Source: Rhodopseudomonas sp. P2A-2r (GTDB lineage Bacteria; Pseudomonadota; Alphaproteobacteria; Rhizobiales; Xanthobacteraceae). From it: a stretch of 64,000 bases of DNA. The position numbers and the translations under genes were made by a program. The stretch spans positions 1,210,001 through 1,274,000 of the forward strand of contig NZ_CP110389.1 of the NCBI RefSeq assembly GCF_026015985.1, written 5' to 3'. The notes below the pieces were generated by a model, which was given only the letters and a program-made list of their open reading frames with translations, did no database searches and was not told the origin of the DNA. Shown in pieces: positions 26,258-38,081 of this stretch; position 1 is the first letter of the stretch; the number at the start of each line of letters is the position of its first letter.

Positions 26258-27148
26258 ATGGGACGAGCCTATTCGATTGATCTCCGAGAACGGGTGGTTG
26301 CCACGGTATTGGACGGCGGCCTGTCTTGTCATCAGGCTGCGGCCCAGTTTGATGTCGGCATCAGCACAGCGATTCTTTGGGTGCAGCGCTTCCGCAAGAC
26401 CGGCAGCGTCGCGCCGGACAAAGTCGGCGGCCACAAGCCGCGGAAGATTGCGGGCGCCCACCATGACTGGCTGCTGCGCCGCTGCCGGGAGGCGGACTTC
26501 ACCCTGCGCGGGCTGGTCGCCGAGCTAGGCGAGCGCGGCCTGAAAGTCGACTACCGTTCGGTGTGGGAGTTCGTCCACCGCGAGAAGCTGAGTTTTAAAA
26601 AGACGCTGATCGCAGCCGAGCAAAGCCGCCCCGACGTCGCCCGCCGTCGCGCGCAATGGTGCAAGTACCGCAGCCACGTCGATCCGGCCCGGCTGGTCTT
26701 CATCGACGAGACCTGGACCAAAACCAACATGGCGCCGCTGCGGGGATGGGCGCCACGCGGAGAGCGGATCAAGGCTCACGTGCCGCATGGGCACTGGCAG
26801 ACCATGACCTTCCTGGCTGCCTTGCGCCAGGATCGCGTCACCGCTCCGTGGCTGCTCGACGGACCCATCAACGGCGAAAGCTTCCGCGTCTACGTCGCGG
26901 ACGTTCTGGCGCCGACGCTGCGGCCAGGCGACATCGTCATCATGGACAATCTCGGCTCGCACAGAAGCCAGGCCGTCCGTCATGCCATCCGCGGAACCGG
27001 TGCGCGGCTGTTCTTCCTGCCGAAATACTCGCCGGACCTGAACCCCATCGAGCAGTTCTTTGCAAAGCTCAAGCACTGGCTCCGCAAGGCCGCCAAACGA
27101 TCCACAAACACCGTTTGTGACGCGATCGGCGACATCCTCAGAGTCTGA
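26258..27148 (+). pseudogene. IS630-family transposase, 3' end displaced by IS5
   Basis: A DDE transposase with an N-terminal helix-turn-helix (YSIDLRERVVATVLDGG, CHQAAAQFDVGISTAILWVQRF). Catalytic residues are in FIDETWTKTNM, VIMDNLGSHR and NPIEQFFAKLKHWL. The natural C-terminus (RTVGATECSNYFANAGYGQT) is found beyond the IS5 copy, ending at 28138 in the same frame because the insert plus duplication is 936 bp. In the interrupted form translation stops a few bases inside the IS5. The ATG beginning MGRAYSIDL is the usual IS630 start. Confidence 0.9.
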
Positions 27149-28073
27149 CTCAAAAAGCGCTCAATGTTTCGGGGCATTGGCGAGCCGTCTGGTGAGAAGC
27201 CTCAGATGTGCGACGAGAAGCCATGCGATCTCGGTGGACGCGGATCCTTCAAAGTCCTTGGCGAGGCGACGGCATCGGCCAAACCAGGCGAAGGTGCGTT
27301 CGACCACCCAGCGGCGCGGTAGAAGCTGGAAGCCCTTGACGCCGGGTGGTCGCTCCACAATCTCGATCGTCCGCGGTCCGGAACCGGAGAGCGCACTGAG
27401 AAGCTGATTGCCGCGATAAATGCGATCGGCAAAGACATGGCCCAGCTTAGGGAAGCGACATCGCAGCAGTTTCAGCAGCGGTACCGCACCATGACAATCC
27501 TGCACGTTGGCAGGATGAACATGGACCGCGAGCAGGAAGCCGTTGGTATCGGTGACAATGTGCCGCTTGCGCCCATGGACACGCTTGCCTGCGTCGAAGC
27601 CGCGCGGGCCACCGGCCTGGGTGGTCGGCGCGCTTTGACTGTCGATGATCGCCGCCGTGGGCTTCGGCTTGCGACCGAGTTCCTGGCGGGCGCGCTTAAC
27701 CAGCGCCCTGACGATCCTCTGCCACCGTCCGGTGTCACGCCAGGCATAGAAATAGCTTTGGACCGTCGCATACGGCGGAAACTCCTTCGGCAAAGCCCGC
27801 CACTGGCAACCCGTGGAAAGAATGAACAGAATCGCTTCAACGACGTTGCGCAGACGAACCTTTCGCGGGCGGCCCAGCCGGCGCCGCGCAGGCAAGTGGC
27901 GCTCGATCAGCGCCCACTCCGCATCAGTCATATCGCTTGCGTAGCGCAGCCCGCGGCGTTGATACTGAACGCGAGTGATTTCGGTCCATGGCATCGTGAC
28001 CTCCCTCGAATCTTTGCAAATCCGATGGAATCACAACTGGCCGGAATCACTCGCCGCTTTTTCGGTCAGGCTC
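27141..28073. mobile_element. IS5-family element (IS1031-like ends) inside the IS630 transposase gene
   Basis: Imperfect terminal inverted repeats: GAGTCTGACTCAAAAAGCG at the left and the complement of GAGCCTGACCGAAAAAGCG at the right. TCA flanks both ends, a TNA-type 3-bp duplication as in the IS1031 subgroup. The flanking match extends to CTCAG, so a 5-bp duplication with ends starting AG cannot be excluded. Length is 933 bp with one intact transposase. Confidence 0.88.
27161..27994 (-). CDS. IS5-family transposase
   Basis: A 277-residue intact DDE transposase. The N-terminal DUF4096-like part contains MTDAEWALIERHLP and CQWRALPKEFPPYATVQSYF. Catalytic blocks are AAIIDSQSAPT with GFDAGKRVHGRKRHIV, a VFADRIYRG segment, and RRWVVERTFAWFGRCRRLAKDFE with the final Glu. 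It fills most of the element and appears functional. Confidence 0.93.
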   Translation of the reverse strand: MPWTEITRVQYQRRGLRYASDMTDAEWALIERHLPARRRLGRPRKVRLRNVVEAILFILSTGCQWRALPKEFPPYATVQSYFYAWRDTGRWQRIVRALVKRARQELGRKPKPTAAIIDSQSAPTTQAGGPRGFDAGKRVHGRKRHIVTDTNGFLLAVHVHPANVQDCHGAVPLLKLLRCRFPKLGHVFADRIYRGNQLLSALSGSGPRTIEIVERPPGVKGFQLLPRRWVVERTFAWFGRCRRLAKDFEGSASTEIAWLLVAHLRLLTRRLANAPKH

Positions 28074-28252
28074 TCAGGACCGTCGGCGCAACCGAGTGCT
28101 CAAACTATTTTGCAAATGCAGGATATGGCCAAACGTAATCTCATCCCGCTCTAGGGAGTATCGATGCTTCTTTGTGAGGCGTGGCTCCCGAAATGCCGGT
28201 GCCGCGTACGGTTCAGTTCCAGGTCGCGCTGGTTGCCGGTTGATCGGGCGGT

Positions 28253-29113
28253 TCAGCCCCGAAGGTCTTTGAGACAGTCGGCCAGGAATTCCATGACCGC
28301 GCGCACCACTGGGGCGCTGCGCAGGTCGCGATGCACGATCAGCCAGACGTCGCGGGCTACCGAGGTCGACGAATTCGCCGCATAGCGGCGCAACTGCGGA
28401 TCGGCATCGCCGATGAAATGCGGCAGCGCGACCAGTCCGACTCCGCTGCGGGCGGCCGCGATCTGGTTCTCCAGATCGCTGCTGTACAGCACGATGTCGC
28501 GCCCGGCGGTCACCGCCTTGAGCCATATCTGCTGCGGGGAATCGTCCATGCTCTTGTCGTAGGCGATGAAAGTGAATGCCGATGGCGGTGTGTCTTTCAG
28601 GTATTGCGGCGAGCCATACAGGCTGAAACCGAAATGGCCGACCTTGCGGGCGACCAGGCCGGGCTCCGTGGGGCGGGCGAGGCGGACCGCGATGTCGGCT
28701 TCGCGCCGGTTCAGCGACGCAGCGCGCTTCTCGCCGATCAGCGTCAGGCGAATGGCGGGATGGCGCTGCCGCAGGCGGATCAATTGCGGCGCGATCAGGA
28801 TATTGGTGAGTGACGGCGGCGAGCTGATGGTGACGTCGCCGCGCAGGCCGGGCTTGGCTGCCTGCGCGGCGCGCTGCACGGCGAACGCTGCGTCTTCCAT
28901 CGGTGCTGCCGCTGCCGCCACGCGCCGCCCGATCTCCGTCAGCGCATAGCTGCGGGCGCGGCGATCAACCAGCTTCATGCCGGTTTCGGCTTCCAGCGCG
29001 GCGACGCGCCGCGCCACGGTGGCGTGGTCGACGCGCAGCATGCGGGCGGCAGCGGATAATGAGCCCTCGCGTGCAAGCGCCACGAAGTGCCGCAGGTCTT
29101 CCCAGTCGGGCAT
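28253..29113 (-). CDS. LysR family transcriptional regulator
   Basis: A 286-residue LTTR. The N-terminal winged helix-turn-helix covers residues 4-62 (LRHFVALAREGSLSAAARML, HATVARRVAALE). An effector domain runs from about residue 90 (GDVTISSPPSL, then the GLVALPHFIGDAD region). It is divergent from a quinone oxidoreductase gene with a 95-bp spacer. This is the usual layout for a LysR protein controlling its neighbour. The inducer is unknown. Confidence 0.92.
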   Translation of the reverse strand: MPDWEDLRHFVALAREGSLSAAARMLRVDHATVARRVAALEAETGMKLVDRRARSYALTEIGRRVAAAAAPMEDAAFAVQRAAQAAKPGLRGDVTISSPPSLTNILIAPQLIRLRQRHPAIRLTLIGEKRAASLNRREADIAVRLARPTEPGLVARKVGHFGFSLYGSPQYLKDTPPSAFTFIAYDKSMDDSPQQIWLKAVTAGRDIVLYSSDLENQIAAARSGVGLVALPHFIGDADPQLRRYAANSSTSVARDVWLIVHRDLRSAPVVRAVMEFLADCLKDLRG

Positions 29114-29208
29114 GGGTGAAATCTCACATCAAGGGTGCGTTATTGGAGAATTTTGCATAGTCGCGGCTTGCGGCAAAGAGAGGGCACCCGAATTCAAGGA
29201 GATGACCC

Positions 29209-30180
29209 GTGACCACCATCATTCGCCTCAAGGCTCCCGGCGGCATCGAGCAGCTCGAATGTGTCACTGTCGAACTGCCGCCGCCGGGACCCGACGAGAT
29301 CCGGATCCGGCACACCGCCATTGGCGTCAACTTCATCGATATCTATCACCGCATGGGCATGTATCCGTTGTCGGCAGACGCTGTTCCCGGGGTCGAGGCG
29401 GCGGGCGTCGTCGCCGCGATCGGCACTAACGTATCCTCGGTGCAGATCGGTGATCGCATCGCCTATGCCGGCAGCCCGGTCGGGGCCTATGCCTCCGAGC
29501 GTAATCTGCCGGCGTGGCGCGCGATCAGGCTGCCGGACGATCTTTCCGATGAGGTCGTGGCGTCATCCCTGCTCAAGGGCATCACGGCGTACATGCTGTT
29601 GAACAAGGTCTTTCCGGCCGGTGTCGGCACCACGATGCTGGTACACAGCGCGGCAGGCGGTCTGGGCCAGTTGTTGATACGCTGGGCGCGGCACCTCGGT
29701 GCCACGGTCGTCGGGACCGTCAGCTCTGAGTCCAAGGCCGTAATCGCGCGTGACGCCGGCGCACAGCAGGTCATCGTCGGCCGCGACGCCGACTTTGCAG
29801 CCGAGGTGGCGGTGCTCACCGATGGCCGCGGTGTCGATGTTGCCTATGACGGCGTCGGCGGAACCACTTTGGCCAAGACGCTCGGCTGTGTGCGGCCGTT
29901 CGGTGTGGTGGCGAGCTTCGGTCAGGCGGGCGGCCCGATTCCCCTGCTTGACGTTAACGATCTCGGTCCGCGGCGCAGCATCCTGTTGGGGCGGCCGAGC
30001 GTGATGGCCTACGTGAACAATGCCGAGGACTATCACCGCGGCGCGGCTGCGGTATTGGACGCGCTGTCGGCGGGCGTACTGCGAGCCAGCGGGCGTGCCT
30101 ATCCGCTCGTCGATGCCGTCGTTGCGCAGGCCGATCTGGAGGCGGGGCGCACCAGCGGTTCGCTGTATCTGGTGCCGTGA
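29209..30180 (+). CDS. quinone oxidoreductase / zinc-less alcohol dehydrogenase family
   Basis: A 323-residue MDR-superfamily enzyme, probably an NADPH:quinone reductase. The GroES-like N-domain has GVNFIDIYHRMGMYPL and GVEAAGVVAAIG. The Rossmann domain has LVHSAAGGLGQLLIRWA. Structural zinc cysteines are absent, as in QorA-type enzymes. The ATG follows CAAGGAGATGACCC, a strong ribosome site. The divergent LysR gene is its likely regulator. Confidence 0.92.
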   Translation: MTTIIRLKAPGGIEQLECVTVELPPPGPDEIRIRHTAIGVNFIDIYHRMGMYPLSADAVPGVEAAGVVAAIGTNVSSVQIGDRIAYAGSPVGAYASERNLPAWRAIRLPDDLSDEVVASSLLKGITAYMLLNKVFPAGVGTTMLVHSAAGGLGQLLIRWARHLGATVVGTVSSESKAVIARDAGAQQVIVGRDADFAAEVAVLTDGRGVDVAYDGVGGTTLAKTLGCVRPFGVVASFGQAGGPIPLLDVNDLGPRRSILLGRPSVMAYVNNAEDYHRGAAAVLDALSAGVLRASGRAYPLVDAVVAQADLEAGRTSGSLYLVP

Positions 30181-30183
30181 GGG

Positions 30184-31251
30184 TTACTCCGCAGGCTGCA
30201 GCGCCGCCGACTTCTTGCGTGGCGCGATCCAGAAGGCATCCGGCCGATCGAACAGGAAGTTGGCACCGACCGCCAGCGCGGACCGCCAGATCGCCAGCGC
30301 GCCGAGCACGCCGATGACCGTCACGATCAGCGAGATGGTGCCGATGTCGAGGAAGCCGGCGAATTTCAGCAGCAGCGCCCGCGCCGCCGCCATCGGCAGG
30401 AAGAAAGCGAGGTAGATGACGATCGAATGCTCGCCGAAGAAGCGCAGGAAGCCGAGCCACTGCCGGCGCGCCAGCAGCGTCGCCATGACGATGATGGCGA
30501 TGGCGCCGGCAAAGCCCAGCGCCAGCGAGATCACCGGCCACTCGCTGCAGCCGTCATAGACCAGCGCCGTATTGACGATCGCCCAGGCGGCAAGGCCGGC
30601 CAGCGCCAGCATTGGCCGGGCGCGGGCGCGGTCCGATAGCGCGAACACCCGGGCGGCGAAAAGGTAGCCTGAATAGAAGTAGACGAAGCGCGCGGCGAAT
30701 TCGTCGATCACGGTCCAGCCGGTCGACAGATGCGTCATCTCGAGCGCTGCGGCGACACCCCAGATCAGCAGCGGCGGCAACGGCCGCGTCGCCTTGGTGA
30801 CGACGAAGAAGATCGGCAGCAGATAGATGAACCACAGCGTGCCGAACGGCTCGATGAAGGACTCCAGATACAGCAGGCCGACATTGGGCCAGCCGTGCTG
30901 CCCGGCGAGACCGGGCGCCTTGAAGGCGAACTGGATGGTCACCCACAGCACGTAGAAATAGGCGAAGTGCATCACCTTGCGGTCGAGATAGGTGCGCCAG
31001 TCGCGGTCGATCACCACCGCCAGGAACAGGCCGGAGATCAGGAAGAAGTCCGGCATCCGGAACGGTTTTGCGAAGGCCACCAGCACATGCATAAACCCGG
31101 CGTGGCCGGCGGCCTGCTCCACGCCCAGCACGGAGTGCATCATCACCACCATGACGATGCAAATGCCCTTGGCGTAGTCGACCCAGTCGATCCGGTCCGC
31201 CACGCCGGGTGCAAGCCTGGCGGCGGCAGCGGGTGTGCCGTTTCTGGTCAT
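30184..31251 (-). CDS. acyltransferase family membrane protein
   Basis: A 355-residue polytopic protein of the acyltransferase_3/OpgC type with about ten spans. It starts DWVDYAKGICIVMVVMMHSV, which contains the conserved early His, and continues with FRMPDFFLISGLF and FGTLWFIYLLPIFFV. It likely O-acylates a periplasmic glycan or other cell-surface carbohydrate; the substrate cannot be read. It is convergent with the quinone reductase gene, with 3 bases between the stops. Confidence 0.87.
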   Translation of the reverse strand: MTRNGTPAAAARLAPGVADRIDWVDYAKGICIVMVVMMHSVLGVEQAAGHAGFMHVLVAFAKPFRMPDFFLISGLFLAVVIDRDWRTYLDRKVMHFAYFYVLWVTIQFAFKAPGLAGQHGWPNVGLLYLESFIEPFGTLWFIYLLPIFFVVTKATRPLPPLLIWGVAAALEMTHLSTGWTVIDEFAARFVYFYSGYLFAARVFALSDRARARPMLALAGLAAWAIVNTALVYDGCSEWPVISLALGFAGAIAIIVMATLLARRQWLGFLRFFGEHSIVIYLAFFLPMAAARALLLKFAGFLDIGTISLIVTVIGVLGALAIWRSALAVGANFLFDRPDAFWIAPRKKSAALQPAE

Positions 31252-31425
31252 CTTCGTCCCTTTGCGAGGCGCTTTCGCGCCACCATCGGCTTGAACGGTT
31301 TCTTTCGCGTTTCCTTGTACAAGGAATATGCCGGTTATCGGTCACGGTCGCGCGAGCGGGGCCGGGTGGTTAACGCGGGCTAACCCGGTTATGACACGGG
31401 GCATTCAGCGACTCTGGACCCTCCT

Positions 31426-33979
<2,554 letters not shown>

Positions 33980-33984
33980 GGGCT

Positions 33985-34125
33985 CGTGTCCCGGACGCGG
34001 CGCAGCACGAAGTGCTGCTCCGCAGATCCGGGACCGCCAAAGACACCGGCGGTTGGGAAGGCCCCGGATCAGCAGCGCACCACGTCGCAAACGCGACGCG
34101 CTGCGCAGCATCCGGGGCACGAGGC
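33985..34125. repeat. intergenic repeat (GTGTCCCGGACGCG family, second copy)
   Basis: It shares GTGTCCCGGACGCG and CGCAGATCCGG with the copy at 6861. A second half (CCCCGGATCAGCAG with GCATCCGGGGCACG) forms inverted arms. No gene is seen in the rest of the spacer up to 34262. Confidence 0.6.
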
Positions 34126-34262
34126 TTCAATCTTCTCCCCATTAACCCGTTGCTCATCCTTTTCGCCAAAATGGGGCCCGTGGACGCAGCCGTGACAGAC
34201 GGCGGCTGCTCCCTGTGTTCCAATCGTCGCGCGTAGGGCGGCGGTTCAGTGAGGCTGAAGTA

Positions 34263-34772
34263 ATGCGTAACATCCTGGTCTTCGCCGCGATCCTGGTCGG
34301 GCTCGGCACCTTCATGGCGCAGCAGGCCGACAAGATGACGGCGACCACGCCGGCCATGGCCAAATCGCTGGCGGCAGAGCCTCCGATCGTGCAGGCCGGC
34401 ATCCGCAGTCTCAGCATCCCGCGCGATCAGCGCGGCCACTTCCAGACCGAGGGCCACATCGAGGGTCAGCGCATCGGCTTCATGGTCGATACCGGCGCGT
34501 CGGTGATCGCGCTGAACGAGAAGTCCGCCGCTCGTTTTGGGCTGCGGCCGTCACGCGCCGACTACAATGCCACGGTGACCACCGCCAATGGCACCATCAA
34601 GGCTGCGCGGACCCGCCTGGCCATGGTCGACATCGGCGGCATTGTGGTGCGCGATGTCGATGCCATGGTGCTTCCCGACGAGGCGCTGTCGGAGAACCTG
34701 CTCGGCCTGTCGTTCCTCGGCAAGCTGAAGCGCTTCGAATATGCAAACGGCAGGATGGTGCTGGAACAGTAG
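34263..34772 (+). CDS. retropepsin-like aspartic protease, TIGR02281 type
   Basis: A 169-residue membrane-anchored protein: an N-terminal hydrophobic anchor (residues 3-20), then a retropepsin fold with the catalytic Asp76 in FMVDTGASVIAL. The partner glycine-rich strand is NLLGLSFLGKLKRFEY, typical of the clan AA family found in alphaproteobacteria. One domain is present, so activity requires a dimer. The ATG follows GAGGCTGAAGTA. Confidence 0.85.
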   Translation: MRNILVFAAILVGLGTFMAQQADKMTATTPAMAKSLAAEPPIVQAGIRSLSIPRDQRGHFQTEGHIEGQRIGFMVDTGASVIALNEKSAARFGLRPSRADYNATVTTANGTIKAARTRLAMVDIGGIVVRDVDAMVLPDEALSENLLGLSFLGKLKRFEYANGRMVLEQ

Positions 34773-34781
34773 GACCGGCGC

Positions 34782-35291
34782 TCAGGCGGCCGATGCGGCC
34801 GGGACCGGCAGCGCGGTCACCGACTTGATCTTCTCCATGGCGAAGCGCGACGTGACGTTCTTCAGCGCCACCGCGCTGATCAGCTTCTTGTAGAACACAT
34901 CGTAGCTCTGCATGTCGGCGACCACCACGCGCAGCATGTAGTCGACGTCGCCGGCCATGCGGTAGAACTCCATCACCTCGGGCATGGCGCTGACCGCGTT
35001 GGCAAAAGTCTTCAGCCAGGCTTCGGAATGGTCGCCGCTTTCCACCGAGACGAACACCGACAGGCCGAGCCCGACCTTGTTCTGGTCGACCAGCGCCACC
35101 CGGCGCAGGATCACGCCATCGGCCTCGAGGCGCTGGATGCGCTTCCAGCATGGCGTCGACGACAACCCGACGCGATCGCCGATCTCGGCGACGGACAGCG
35201 ACGCGTCCTCCTGCAGCACCATCAGGATCTTGCGGTCGATGGCATCAAGGCGACGGTTGGGTTCGGGGGCCTGGGCGGCGATATCGGTCAT
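34782..35291 (-). CDS. Lrp/AsnC family transcriptional regulator
   Basis: A 169-residue regulator. The helix-turn-helix spans residues 14-60 (LDAIDRKILMVLQEDASLS, then IGDRVGLSSTPCWKRIQRLE). The RAM ligand-binding domain follows (VEFYRMAGDVDYMLRVVVAD pattern). It probably senses an amino acid. The upstream AT-rich region suggests autoregulation. It is convergent with the retropepsin gene. Confidence 0.93.
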   Translation of the reverse strand: MTDIAAQAPEPNRRLDAIDRKILMVLQEDASLSVAEIGDRVGLSSTPCWKRIQRLEADGVILRRVALVDQNKVGLGLSVFVSVESGDHSEAWLKTFANAVSAMPEVMEFYRMAGDVDYMLRVVVADMQSYDVFYKKLISAVALKNVTSRFAMEKIKSVTALPVPAASAA

Positions 35292-35352
35292 TTGAAGAAC
35301 TTTGTTCTAATTAAAAGGTCCTAAAACCTAATATATAGAACAATATTCCAAA
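35292..35352 (-). promoter_or_regulatory. AT-rich promoter/operator region of the Lrp-family gene
   Basis: About 60 bases are strikingly AT-rich in a GC-rich chromosome, with AGAACTTTGTTCT and TAGAACAATATTCC dyads. Lrp proteins typically bind such sites and repress their own genes; binding here is inference. Confidence 0.55.
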
Positions 35353-35363
35353 TCAAGCCCCAG

Positions 35364-36308
35364 TCAACGGGCTGCCGGGCCTGCATCCGTGGAATGGCTC
35401 AAAAGCTCTTCCACTTCAGCGCGTTGCGGGCAGGCGAAGGCGCCGCCATAGCGGGTGCATTTCAGCGCCGCGGCGGCGGAAGCGAAGCGCAACGCCTCGG
35501 GGATGGACTTTCCGGCGGCGAATTCCAGTGCGAAGGCGCCGTGGAAGATGTCGCCGGCGCCCAGCGTGTCCACGGTGTGCACCGGGAAGGCAGGCGTTCG
35601 CTGCAGATCCTGCTTGTCGTCGAGCCACAGCGTGCCCTTCGGCCCAAGGGTAACGGCCAGAAAGGACGAGGTCAGCTTGGCCATCTTTCGCAGCGCCGCA
35701 GCATCCTCGGTAATTCCGGCGGTGGACTGCAGTGCTTCGTCGGAAAAGATCAGGTGCGACGACGCGCTGAGCAGGCCCTCGCTCTGCGACATGGTGCTGT
35801 CGATATCGACCACCACCGGGATGCCGCGCTTGCGCGCTTCGGCGCAGAGATGGGTGGCGAATGGCGCGCAGCGGCTTTCGATCATGATGGCGTCGCAGTC
35901 CCTGAGCAGCCCGTCGGCGTCGGGCAGCTTCACCTTCCACAATGCGGGATCGCGGAACGAGATGATGGTGCGCTCGCCGGATGGATCCATCATGATCCCT
36001 GAAATCGGCGTCACCAGGCTCGGCATGTGCACCAGTTGCGAGGTGTCGATGCCCTCTTTGGCCAGATCGTCGAACAGGTACTGGCTCGATGTCTCGCTCT
36101 TGTCGCCCATCGGGCCGGTCAGGGTCGCATGACCGCCGAGCCTGCTGATCCCGATCGCCGCGTTAAGCGCGTTGCCGCCGCAGATCTGCGCAAAGCGGTC
36201 GGCGTTGAACTTCTGTCCGCGGCCGGGCACCGCCTGCACGCCAAAGGTCAGATCGCGCACCGGCATGCCGATGCACAGGATGCGCGGCTTTCGCTTGGAC
36301 TCGCTCAT
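35364..36308 (-). CDS. PfkB family carbohydrate kinase
   Basis: A 314-residue ribokinase-type sugar kinase. The first signature is FAQICGGNALNAAIGISRLGG. The second, VDTLGAGDIFHGAFALEFA, carries the catalytic Asp and anion hole GAGD. Substrate is not evident; the proteins most like this in the group are annotated simply as sugar or ribokinase-family kinases. It is followed by repressor and Nudix genes but with independent spacing (16 bp to nudC), so an operon HIT-nudC-pfkB is plausible. Confidence 0.9.
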   Translation of the reverse strand: MSESKRKPRILCIGMPVRDLTFGVQAVPGRGQKFNADRFAQICGGNALNAAIGISRLGGHATLTGPMGDKSETSSQYLFDDLAKEGIDTSQLVHMPSLVTPISGIMMDPSGERTIISFRDPALWKVKLPDADGLLRDCDAIMIESRCAPFATHLCAEARKRGIPVVVDIDSTMSQSEGLLSASSHLIFSDEALQSTAGITEDAAALRKMAKLTSSFLAVTLGPKGTLWLDDKQDLQRTPAFPVHTVDTLGAGDIFHGAFALEFAAGKSIPEALRFASAAAALKCTRYGGAFACPQRAEVEELLSHSTDAGPAAR

Positions 36309-36324
36309 GGAATATCCCGTTCTG

Positions 36325-37266
36325 TCAGATCGTTGGTCCGGCCTGCAGCCATTGGCCGAGCAGGTGATGGGCGATGGCGAACGGATGCGGTCCGGCGAGC
36401 CCGTCCGGGTGTTTGCGCTTCAGCATCAGCATAGCCTCGTCACGGTCAAACCACCGGGCGTCTTCCAGTTCCATCAGGTCGACCGTAATCGCCTCGGAGG
36501 TGGCGCGCGCCGAGCAGCCGATCATCAGCGACGACGGATAGGGCCACGGCTGCGTCATGTAATATTTGACGTCGGTGCAATGGATGCCGGATTCCTCGAG
36601 GATCTCGCGCTTGACCGCATCCTCGATGGTCTCGGCGGCTTCGACGAAGCCGGCGAGGCACGAATACATGCCCGGCGGAAACTGCTTCTGCCGGCCCATC
36701 AGGCACTTCTCGCCGGAATGCACCAGCATGATCACCACCGGGTCGGTGCGCGGAAAATGCTCGGTGTGGCAGCTCGGGCAGGTGCGCTTCCAGCCGCCGT
36801 CGGACATCGCCGAGCGGGCGCCGCAATTGGCGCAGAAGCCATGGCGCTGATGCCAGCTCACCATGGATTTGGCCATGGCGATGGCTGATAGCTGGTCCGC
36901 CGGCACCACGCCCTGCATCGCCATGCCGCGCAACTCGCTGACCGCGACATCGCTGCGGGGCAGCAGGCCTTCCGCCGCAGCGGCCGAAATCCCCATACCG
37001 AACACCGGCGCGCCGTCGCGCAGGCCTAGAAAGATCGTGCCGGGGTTGGCGCCGAATTTCAGCGCCTCGGGAATCGTCAGCAGGGCGCGCGGGCCGGCGG
37101 CCTCCTGCTTCATCACCAGGGAATCGCGATACACGACATAGGCGCGGGCATCGCGATGATTCTCCAAGGCGAACAGCTTTTCGTCGCTCGTGCGCAGATG
37201 CGCGGCGCGGTCGAGCTGGTGCGAAACGAAGGCCGGGTTGCCCAGCGTGAATGCGTTGTTTGTCAT
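36325..37266 (-). CDS. nudC: NADH pyrophosphatase / NAD-capped RNA decapping hydrolase
   Basis: A 313-residue NudC. The zinc ribbon has CANCGARSAMSDGG and RTCPSCHTEHFPRTDP. The Nudix box is GFVEAAETIEDAVKREILEE. The downstream motif SLMIGCSARA with a Gln-rich loop (SQPWPFPxS-like TQPWPYPSS) identifies NudC proper. It hydrolyses NADH to NMNH and AMP and removes NAD caps from RNA. It starts 4 bases after the HIT gene stop. Confidence 0.94.
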   Translation of the reverse strand: MTNNAFTLGNPAFVSHQLDRAAHLRTSDEKLFALENHRDARAYVVYRDSLVMKQEAAGPRALLTIPEALKFGANPGTIFLGLRDGAPVFGMGISAAAAEGLLPRSDVAVSELRGMAMQGVVPADQLSAIAMAKSMVSWHQRHGFCANCGARSAMSDGGWKRTCPSCHTEHFPRTDPVVIMLVHSGEKCLMGRQKQFPPGMYSCLAGFVEAAETIEDAVKREILEESGIHCTDVKYYMTQPWPYPSSLMIGCSARATSEAITVDLMELEDARWFDRDEAMLMLKRKHPDGLAGPHPFAIAHHLLGQWLQAGPTI

Positions 37267-37270
37267 CGGT

Positions 37271-37690
37271 TCAACCCAGCCAGATCTTGCGGCGCAGTTC
37301 GCTGATGAAGGACTGCACCTCGGCGGCGTCGTGGGCCAGCGGCGGCACCACGCCCCAGACCGGGCGCGGCCAGGCAGCGTCGGAGGTGCGGCGCCCGATG
37401 ATATGAACGTGCAGCTGCGGCACCGCATTGCCCAGCGCGGCAATGTTGAGCTTGTCGCATTTGGTGATCTCTTTCACCGCGCGGGCCACCCGGGTGATCT
37501 CGGTCATGAGCTGGGCCTGCGCAACCTCGTCGAGGTCGATGATTTCCACGGCGTCGGCGCGGCGTGGCACCAGAAGCAGCCAGGGGTAATTGGCGTCCTT
37601 GATCACCAGAACGCGGCAGAGCGGCAGGTCGCCGATGTCGATCGTGTCTTTTTGCAATTGGGGGTGCAGCGACCAGGCAGGAGCAGTCAT
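37271..37690 (-). CDS. HIT family protein
   Basis: A 139-residue histidine-triad nucleotide hydrolase/transferase. The motif is QLHVHIIGR with His94 and His96; the third His of the triad is replaced by Ile, as in several bacterial HIT branches. VIKDANYPWLLLVPRR is the conserved early block. The tight coupling to nudC suggests a shared role in nucleotide clean-up (inference). Confidence 0.9.
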   Translation of the reverse strand: MTAPAWSLHPQLQKDTIDIGDLPLCRVLVIKDANYPWLLLVPRRADAVEIIDLDEVAQAQLMTEITRVARAVKEITKCDKLNIAALGNAVPQLHVHIIGRRTSDAAWPRPVWGVVPPLAHDAAEVQSFISELRRKIWLG

Positions 37691-37846
37691 CTTGGTTCCA
37701 TCGACCCGTTCTGCGCCGGGCTTTGCGGTCCGGCCTGCGGGTGCCGGCCGCCCCTGTCATATCAAGGCGGGATCGCGCGCGAAAGCGGCTGTTCGGACCC
37801 GCCGGGCCGCGCTTGCTTTCCGAAGCTTTTGGCCCCAAATAAGCCC

Positions 37847-37945
37847 CGGGAGATTGGCGGTGGACGAGCCACTCGCCAATCGGGTCAGGTCCGGAAGGAA
37901 GCAGCCCTAACGAGATCCGGATCGGGTCGCTCGTCAGTCTCCTAC
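37847..37945 (+). ncRNA. ffs: signal recognition particle RNA, small bacterial type (4.5S)
   Basis: The conserved apical domain GGTCAGGTCCGGAAGGAAG followed by CAGCC is present with its GGAA tetraloop. The ends pair over 11 bases (GGAGATTGGCG with CGTCAGTCTCC, including G-T pairs). A T-run (TTGTTTTTTCG) follows. Placement just upstream of dnaX is the usual alphaproteobacterial order. Ends are estimated to within a few bases. Confidence 0.95.
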
Positions 37946-38081
37946 TTGTTTTTTCGCGCAATTCAGCGTCCCGCGCGATGGAAGACCAGCGTTTTCGGCG
38001 GAACAGGCACGCCGTTCGGCCGGAAACGCGGCTGTTGTTCCGCAAACCTGCTTCGAGAGACATCACATTGCGGATCGACCG

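Larger units (their letters stand above)
26168..28151. mobile_element. IS630-family element, interrupted by a nested IS5 element
   Basis: The ends are inverted: GAGCGGGATGA at the left and TCATCCCGCTC at the right, both flanked by TA, the invariant IS630 target duplication. Subtracting the nested element and its duplication leaves about 1.05 kb, a normal IS630 size. Contents are one transposase gene, split at its 3' end. Removing the element rejoins the porin stop codon as TAG. Confidence 0.9.

Noticed and set aside
29114..29208. TTGC...GCAA dyad in the LysR/quinone reductase spacer as a LysR operator
   Set aside because: The symmetry is too weak and the T-N11-A pattern too common to call a site.
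31370..31400. TTAAC and CTAAC motifs ahead of hrpB as a CtrA box
   Set aside because: The spacing is N6, not N7, and only one copy is present.
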